From positions 1-51,021 of the IMG/VR virus record IMGVR_UViG_3300031857_018292: a stretch of DNA of 51,021 nucleotides; one strand, 5' to 3'. This document shows positions 48,301 to 51,021 of the stretch, in pieces. Position numbers and translations under genes: made by a program. A model generated the notes under the pieces. The model was not told where the DNA came from and made no database searches. It saw only the letters and a list, made by a program, of their open reading frames with translations. Position 1 is the stretch's first letter. Each line of letters starts with the position of its first letter. Source of the DNA: a virus.

Positions 48301-50428
48301 TACTCTTCTTAGAGGAGCTGGATTTGAATACAGTCCTGAAAAATTTACTTACTCTAAAAAGCTTGACAATAAGCAAGAGCTTCTACCACTATTTAATAAA
48401 ATTAAAAGAGCTGCAAGCGGTTACAAGCCAGAAAAGCCAATTGAAGTAGAAATAATTACTGCTCACAAGGCAAAGGGCAAGCAGTGGAAGCGTGTAAGAA
48501 TATTTGACGACTTCAAGGGTCCAGAGCTTAGCGAAGAAGATGGTCAAATGAAACTTCCTCCAGCAGAGGAAATGCGTCTTTCATATGTTGCTGTAACTAG
48601 AGCTGAAGAAGCTTTAGAGCTTGGTTCTCTCGCTTGGATTACAGATGTAACTTCAGAAGCAGATGAGTCTGCAAACTTAAGCCCGGTTGAAGAAATTCTT
48701 GGCATGAAGGTCGGAAAAGATATTGATCCAGTAACTGCTGAAGAAGCGGTTAAAGAAACAGAAAAGACTGCTCGTAAGCTTGATGAGAAGACAGAAGCAA
48801 TTGCTGACGCAATCATTGCAGCTATTGAGAAGGGAACACCACCTTGGCGCAAGCCTTGGACTGGTGGTGGATTCTTACCAACTAGCGTAAGCACAGGTAA
48901 GCCTTATCGTGGAACAAACATTCTTCAACTCTGGGCCGCCGCTACCGCAAATGGTTGGACAGATAACCGTTGGTTAACTTACAAGCAAGCAGAGAAGCTT
49001 GGTGGAAATATCAAGAAGGGTGAAAAAGCAACTTTCATCATTCATTGGACTCCACGATTTAGAGATGTGACTCAGCCAGATGGTACTGTTGAAAAGCAGT
49101 TCTACTGGACACCACCTAAGTTCATTCCAGTATTCAATGTTGAGCAAGCTGAAAATATCAACTTGCCGCCACTTGTTACTAGACCTCCTGTTCCAGTTAG
49201 CGAAGCCGAGCAGATAGTTCTAGATGCTTACAAAGATAAGCCAGAAATTACCTACAGAGCTCAAGACGGTGCGTACTACACACCTTCTGAAGACAAGATT
49301 TACATGCCTCTAAGAGAGCAGTTCACAGATCCAAAAGATATTTTTGAAACTTTGATTCATGAGCTTGCACACAGCACTGGTCACAAAGACAGACTAGGTA
49401 AAGAAGGAAAGCGCAAGGATCTTCAAGATAACTACGGCAATCACAAAGCAAGCCGTGGTGAAGAAGAATTAATTGCAGAAATCTCTGTTGCAATCCTTGC
49501 TGCTGAACTTGGTGTAGAAATTGACTGGGGCAATGTTGCAGCTTACGCAGATAGCTGGCTCAAGCCTCTCAAGGATGACAAGTCCATGATCATCGTTGCC
49601 GCAAAGATGGCACAAGACGCTGTCAACTATATGATGGGCAGAAAAGATGACGAAGAAGGCGCAGAAAAGCCAGTAGGTGAAGGCGTTGGCAGTGAAGGCA
49701 AAACTGGAGATCAGATTGTAGAAGATGCAGGGTTAAAGCCAGAGTCAACTCCTGAACCAAATGTTGGAACTGAAGGCCAGACTGGTGAAGAAGTTGCCAA
49801 AGAAAAAGTTGCAAAGAACCGAGATACTTCTATAACAAACAAAAAGTACAAGGACCCAGAGACAGGCGAAGAGTGGGAACTTTGGGACGATGTAACTCTT
49901 GATGATAGCAGCGAGCGCGGACAAGATAATCCACAGCTTGAAGGTATCCATGGAATTTTTGCAAAGCGCCTATTAGAAGATGGCGAGTACATGACAGACC
50001 GAGCCGAGATCGACAAGTACATTGCTGATACTTTAGAAAAGTATGGTTATGGAAAGAAGTTTTTTGCTCTTGCTAATAAGAAAATTTCAGATGCTGCTCT
50101 CGGTCCAATAAAAGAAGATGGTGAATTTATTGAAGCTGGAGTTGGCCTTGCTAACAACTCTCAGATTCCAGAAGGTAATCCTCTAAAAGAACTACAGTTC
50201 CCTCTAGTATTAGTTCGTAGCAGAGGTATAAAGAAAGTAGCTCTACTTCACGAGATTGCCCATTTAATGGAGGGTAGCTGGAAGAATGGAAAAGGTGGAG
50301 GACATAGCATGAACTGGTATGGAACCTTCCTAGCTCTTCTTGACGGAGAGGGTTTCAAAAAAGAATCAAATCTACTAAGATCAGTAGCCCCTATAGCGGA
50401 AGGAGATACAGGTGCCATTAATAGATGA
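39350..50428 (+). CDS. Giant polyvalent protein: exonuclease, SF1 helicase, ArdC antirestriction and two zincin domains
   Basis: A 3692-residue protein. Domains in order: N-terminal basic helical region (1-200) with DLLPISHPRSTK; acidic/Pro-rich linkers (about 950-975); five small GD-motif beta repeats (1302, 1387, 1553, 2035, 2206); a DEDD 3'-5' exonuclease (about 1705-1926) with DFETIG, NNTFDINLL and FHDAAFD; a UvrD-type helicase (about 2490-3091) with AGTGKTST, VVMYDEAQD, GDSNQAIYGFRG and VAVTRAEEAL; an ArdC N domain (about 3150-3270) with GTPPWRKPW; an MPTase zincin with HELAHSTGH (about 3337); and a final zincin HEIAHLMEG with a later His (about 3634). This is the polyvalent protein architecture described for phage and conjugative elements. 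It is probably packaged and injected to protect the genome. Confidence 0.9.
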   Translation: MIFNQRVLSTREQARLIRREVIELVDKANEFSTGSRRVNRKAAYKVISRSLSQSRGLPFSIRKHKAITDLSTYIALAKYNKVVGLLADHTDLLPISHPRSTKINALSASALVQAKIRWYLDDPRIKDDTVKSLVASAMAAPTDSAEYKYALTRLENLPASELPIEVLTAAANPFAGKNSAAARRAREAIQLSDRFERWINMGRSLGDRATDGFRSYVRRNDGTTRSHSGTVLNQNMFEPQLVDIEVGKGKVFSVPVKTGEGLKAILKDPDSVDGYSQVDANPGNAPVIPESKLTELEAPSIYRKEDDYRGKGKKFTDDKYDIIKFDTPKDALVMLDESNKRAAELDKPAPKQIKAGEIDADTGRQFWNPDEPVFAVSRRGKKTAFAFAQSWKDVNEEIMADEPDLDEEEGRDYTRPEPKKEGDADDTIPLIEQANKIFDGKKRKKDKVETAPVFPYTVPERAYEFNPNEEYTPEFEFDDPQSLSQIDTPKLEEALLRSVEPVSATDRATGFAPLDLPNGDTEDVSSEAIAAALREKGEDAEMSLAKAYDTIAGNTKNQNDLTAFREGRKAEDAAKPADLEEKFDEVVKEEPEKVEPTPIPDEVAEDIADTSEGLVRDLSDEELRKIPALKGLTDEEFDKIVNDPNYDYSSAIPKIDDFDVPEGMYKPGESTAEDRLNALELAAISNRRAPNSLLETKLKEAMDGSGPELGKASIPAADENGEPIDIPVSAETLRDAIALRGKDAAKAMKKIAKPEAEEKPAKEEKPAEEEKETKPVGTYKRSGGRTLLKDGKGKPFTSNKEVADFLAENGFEYTEKVTTKDGRELPVFAHSKQQTDEEFKAIARELRDRFGIDLKPRPATTQSPAQEEIDFDAPSLEKPSEEAPIPAPALSREEQKIADLENELEMVERLIKQDDVKPSVKDKMAKRIENIKKEIEDLRSGEKAEEKPAATPPTTPPSPPTPTPSPEPDPEEEPKLRSDKRIAMDNRNNRVNENQKIITQDRNVFTLDGKFLGKIPEGFSLEDFFRAYYYRAARTDRDAESIFNAIKPSEKDKPYDADVYPTREEEEAIEEAIKADEEEQEFTPDKRAVLKNLVNERRIVQDAIDEADLSDEVKPEEKQALRDLYDKLTRAIDAIVLGEYVQDAKSPENQVMDEILGGEEAPTLDELIDKAKEKTDPSAPIFGSRKDMISKLMWFKWGAGFRKNESPYIRDAMRNYEKELNKLSDQDMIDLLNLYYDEIDARMEAERIASDRAKIIAEARKARRKAYEDSLIEEFIRGKKGEAAKPTPEAPAAEETKKPTDSLKEGDEFYLPGVGMVKVKKVTYAPVPGRGVLVEYEDKEGKTGNTEIFGKFVETRAPEAKTEEAPAPSAAESAPASSLVKKIKSRTSELQPGDVKADDFFTITKIEQEGTKPVRVDGQVQEIPAYRVTGYYPGSVEQSSKLWSDNYAPEVYRGATPPAKGDLPELNQPKAEDYGDFAYPNQTKVKYKDRTLWAPKDKALADKFLEDYKAYDEELARRKALWQAPEVLPENDESKSGSPTTPKNPLYTDSVPASEVKEGDIAFRRDKDGLKEFFVVTKVVSDRDGTTTLEGHYVGHQTQTKEWRSGTNIEVIRGETNLPAAGDKEPLDRPDKTLPNYAELEKARKEKIAEADKGYSPVFATTDAFKGVTPLESKPNLPAFYGSAEDLLALGDGSAIMKALDEKGFVVFDFETIGKDVANSLNPDAPIQVAASKYLNGEKVETLNLFINPGEPLSTYYYETDEAGNRVLKADRLRDSEGNPITDEWLATQPSVKDQLQKLIDFFGEKPILVGQNNTFDINLLERWAEKLGLDFSMGGAVDTRAIAKILQAKDQKSVEFPENPADGDVVTINGGDWVYSEEKKRFIAPSNSLKPLAERLGVSTDAPGGFHDAAFDIDVTEKVLRALMSQVQAGDFKTTGATKKYDAGYDKWIKSRDQRVKDIAAIQADRLLSGKTTDVDAAVGEINAVGDEKVVIVDGEETVVTPKVYKSAFSDQVINKDWVEDPENTTFIENARIKDLKLGDFIVGKNGNYQEVVAFDDDDKDPANAIKVFRADIEDGVVLENRDSDREDGGTGFYLNGRLEGGIFRPNGNRDKSSAQINVDSIKPEPVDETPVIVEPVAPVKGEELTDDQVKTVVADVIDDITSGAKPEATIEEAVKGANIDETIKEQVLGADREKTSEHLTKQGVQLAKGDRVLNIKNKKTGRVVNLFDTYGKAGYSNYAKIKYDDGSKGPVASDSLSIIDAATDGYTPRVINAGDILRPADKTSTKTVQDVVDTIKNIQSKPVPEGVDAPENLPNPEELAKTWKDKEAERNRLAEELNFVSTSPEVVSAIKENLPAKVSTESFMPSLKTGEPMTVTFGFDKPNGRELASYADMMNISGPDDILVFKATPEYILRKEHLATIKPDGTITWVGENQKNTTSIDLKNALDSYTNPVTGLQAMAVMPEDDDEEPTPSVLGTDEDVFDYSRIASINPTSEQRSVISAVMTGKNVVVRALAGTGKTSTLKLAAKRLKAEKPDKKITYIVFNKSVQVEASKEFPDNTDPRTADSIGYWNVSPALRDKARKAEFILNAPDISKHLGIVPTPVKVKGTEQNLSTRDIPKILRDALDKFTASDDDKVTVKHFAGMNLDEVPPAFIEWANKWWDDLSSPTGKLYTSPSDLTKSWALSNPDFSKGLIGPDSKGKPVTRDVDVVMYDEAQDINPVMAKVMRDQKNIQVIYVGDSNQAIYGFRGAIDELDNVVADYDLPITETFRFGEKIAGIANRFLTKLESRYRVKGLQGKDGEVLDVMEDPTVIITRTNGGGISAMLEMLEKNKVVGIDEKTFNDYESLIKDIEWLMRAGRAGGVSPGVRRPHKDLASFNTWAEVISAVQKGESLGSAAYMVNILREKSPQDIKDVLSRIEKITNKPEPTAPYVPITLDDLKDGSKGVLGYKTISKGGRQFPVNVEYSIENGTMTITNGGDFSTLLRGAGFEYSPEKFTYSKKLDNKQELLPLFNKIKRAASGYKPEKPIEVEIITAHKAKGKQWKRVRIFDDFKGPELSEEDGQMKLPPAEEMRLSYVAVTRAEEALELGSLAWITDVTSEADESANLSPVEEILGMKVGKDIDPVTAEEAVKETEKTARKLDEKTEAIADAIIAAIEKGTPPWRKPWTGGGFLPTSVSTGKPYRGTNILQLWAAATANGWTDNRWLTYKQAEKLGGNIKKGEKATFIIHWTPRFRDVTQPDGTVEKQFYWTPPKFIPVFNVEQAENINLPPLVTRPPVPVSEAEQIVLDAYKDKPEITYRAQDGAYYTPSEDKIYMPLREQFTDPKDIFETLIHELAHSTGHKDRLGKEGKRKDLQDNYGNHKASRGEEELIAEISVAILAAELGVEIDWGNVAAYADSWLKPLKDDKSMIIVAAKMAQDAVNYMMGRKDDEEGAEKPVGEGVGSEGKTGDQIVEDAGLKPESTPEPNVGTEGQTGEEVAKEKVAKNRDTSITNKKYKDPETGEEWELWDDVTLDDSSERGQDNPQLEGIHGIFAKRLLEDGEYMTDRAEIDKYIADTLEKYGYGKKFFALANKKISDAALGPIKEDGEFIEAGVGLANNSQIPEGNPLKELQFPLVLVRSRGIKKVALLHEIAHLMEGSWKNGKGGGHSMNWYGTFLALLDGEGFKKESNLLRSVAPIAEGDTGAINR

Positions 50429-50519
50429 AGATAGCGACGATTTTGTTCCTGTCGCACTTTCTGATGATGAAAATACATTGCCAGGTCTTCCAGAAGGCAA
50501 GCCCAAGGAGAATGTATAA
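50412..50519 (+). CDS. Small acidic protein
   Basis: A 35-residue frame starting at GTG. DEDSDDFVPVALSDDENTLP makes it strongly acidic. GGAAGGAG lies just upstream, and the next ATG overlaps its stop as TAATG. It overlaps the giant gene end by 17 bases in another frame. Possibly an assembly or chaperone-like peptide. Confidence 0.55.
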   Translation: MPLIDEDSDDFVPVALSDDENTLPGLPEGKPKENV

Positions 50520-50662
50520 TGGCTAAGTCAGATAAAGAAAACTACATTAATCTTATGACTGATGCTTATAAGAAAATAATGGATGTTGCTTTTATAGACC
50601 CCGCAACAGATGATGTTGAGGACTCAGAAATGGTTGATGATATTCCGAAGGAGGATCGATGA
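50519..50662 (+). CDS. Small acidic protein
   Basis: A 47-residue frame starting MAKSDKENYINLMTDAYKKI, with a mostly acidic second half (DPATDDVEDSEMVDD). Overlaps both neighbours (TAATG and ATGA) and has AAGGAG upstream. No family recognised. Confidence 0.55.
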   Translation: MAKSDKENYINLMTDAYKKIMDVAFIDPATDDVEDSEMVDDIPKEDR

Positions 50663-50970
50663 AGACTGTGATGGTCTCAGCCGAGCCTACCGAAGGAATG
50701 GCTATTGCATATAAACAGTACGAAGATGTAGTCAAGCAACTTGTTTACTACAGCGAAGGCTATGGGTTCTTTACCCTTATTGATAACAGATGGTACCCAA
50801 TTGCCGCTGGAGATCAAAGCCTTGAAGGGTTGACTCTTATTGATGTAGAAAAATCAAACTACAAAACAGTGAGAGACATGTATGCAAATGCAAAGTCAAC
50901 CAATAAAACACTTACATACAAAGACATTGAAAAATATAGAGTCGAGTATGTAGTTGAGGAGAAGAAATAA
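50659..50970 (+). CDS. Hypothetical structural-region protein
   Basis: A 103-residue alpha/beta protein (YYSEGYGFFTLIDNRWYPIA), basic-acidic C-terminus. GAAGGAGG precedes the ATG. No family recognised. Its stop overlaps the next ATG. Confidence 0.6.
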   Translation: MKTVMVSAEPTEGMAIAYKQYEDVVKQLVYYSEGYGFFTLIDNRWYPIAAGDQSLEGLTLIDVEKSNYKTVRDMYANAKSTNKTLTYKDIEKYRVEYVVEEKK

Positions 50971-51021
50971 TGGAATACATTGGTCGCAATGGTTCTCAAG
51001 TTCTTTATGTAAACGACACTA
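50970..51021 (+). CDS. 5' fragment of a downstream gene
   Basis: ATG at 50970 overlaps the previous stop (TAATG), has GAGGAG upstream, and reads MEYIGRNGSQVLYVNDT to the window edge. The rest lies outside. Confidence 0.5.
   Translation, partial: MEYIGRNGSQVLYVNDT

Overview
The window looks like about 51 kb of one tailed-phage genome (Caudoviricetes-type) infecting an actinobacterium. The phage character comes from a portal protein, a giant capsid-position polyvalent protein, a lysis pair and dozens of tightly packed small genes. The actinobacterial host is inferred from a WhiB protein, DUF3039 and DUF7455 zinc proteins, an MSMEG_6728-like protein and a proteasome/HslV-like hydrolase. The composition is AT-rich by eye, unlike Streptomyces or Mycobacterium phages. 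A freshwater low-GC actinobacterium (Nanopelagicales-like) is a plausible host, but that is inference only.

Layout. (1) 1-300: end of a + strand unit. (2) 298-9027, - strand: nucleotide, cofactor and glycan genes. These are a monomeric B12-dependent ribonucleotide reductase, a PduO-type cobalamin adenosyltransferase, a secreted transcobalamin-C-like (DUF4430) protein, dCMP deaminase, WhiB, FmdB-like zinc ribbon, tRNA-Glu(CTC), DUF6065, a methyltransferase and a GH130-like protein. (3) 9060-12421, + strand: a glycosyltransferase, then small coiled-coil, membrane and zinc proteins. (4) 12.4-17.2 kb: a terminase-small-subunit-like gene, an MSMEG_6728-like gene and a DUF1281/Api92-like gene, set in a repeat-rich zone full of perfect hairpins and a dispersed CCGGGAAATAAYAAC element. 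(5) 17.4-20.9 kb: a MoxR-type AAA+ ATPase and a CobT-like VWA protein. (6) 21.3-31.97 kb: many small genes; from 24.7 kb they are arranged as cassettes, each with its own promoter, leader and GNRA-type terminator, including an HslV/proteasome-like hydrolase. (7) 32.3-33.3 kb: a transglycosylase and a separate peptidoglycan-binding protein (lysis). (8) 33.4-34.1 kb: two - strand genes. (9) 34.1-34.7 kb: an AT-rich gene-free region with inverted repeats. (10) 34.7-51.0 kb: the structural start, with an HTH protein, DUF1360, portal, a cysteine-rich DUF5824-like protein and a 3692-residue polyvalent protein.

Three dispersed sequence systems dominate the accessory region (9.8-34.5 kb) and are nearly absent outside it. 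First, 32 exact copies of GGGGTAAAA by hand count, often preceded by TATATA. Four cassette boundaries carry pairs in a 36-bp palindrome with exactly 27 bp between half-site starts. Second, a promoter family with a 17-bp spacer that contains CAGGGAAGTAG or a close variant. Third, about 23 copies of a CCGGGAAATAAYAAC-like element, often directly after a perfect hairpin. Together they suggest a coordinated phage regulatory network over many small transcription units, plus at least two candidate structured RNAs.

In working terms, the left arm supplies deoxynucleotides and B12 cofactor, the middle holds host-takeover genes under shared control, and the right arm starts the virion genes, including an injected counter-defence protein. 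No large terminase, major capsid, tail, integrase or DNA polymerase gene is visible here, so the window is only part of the genome.
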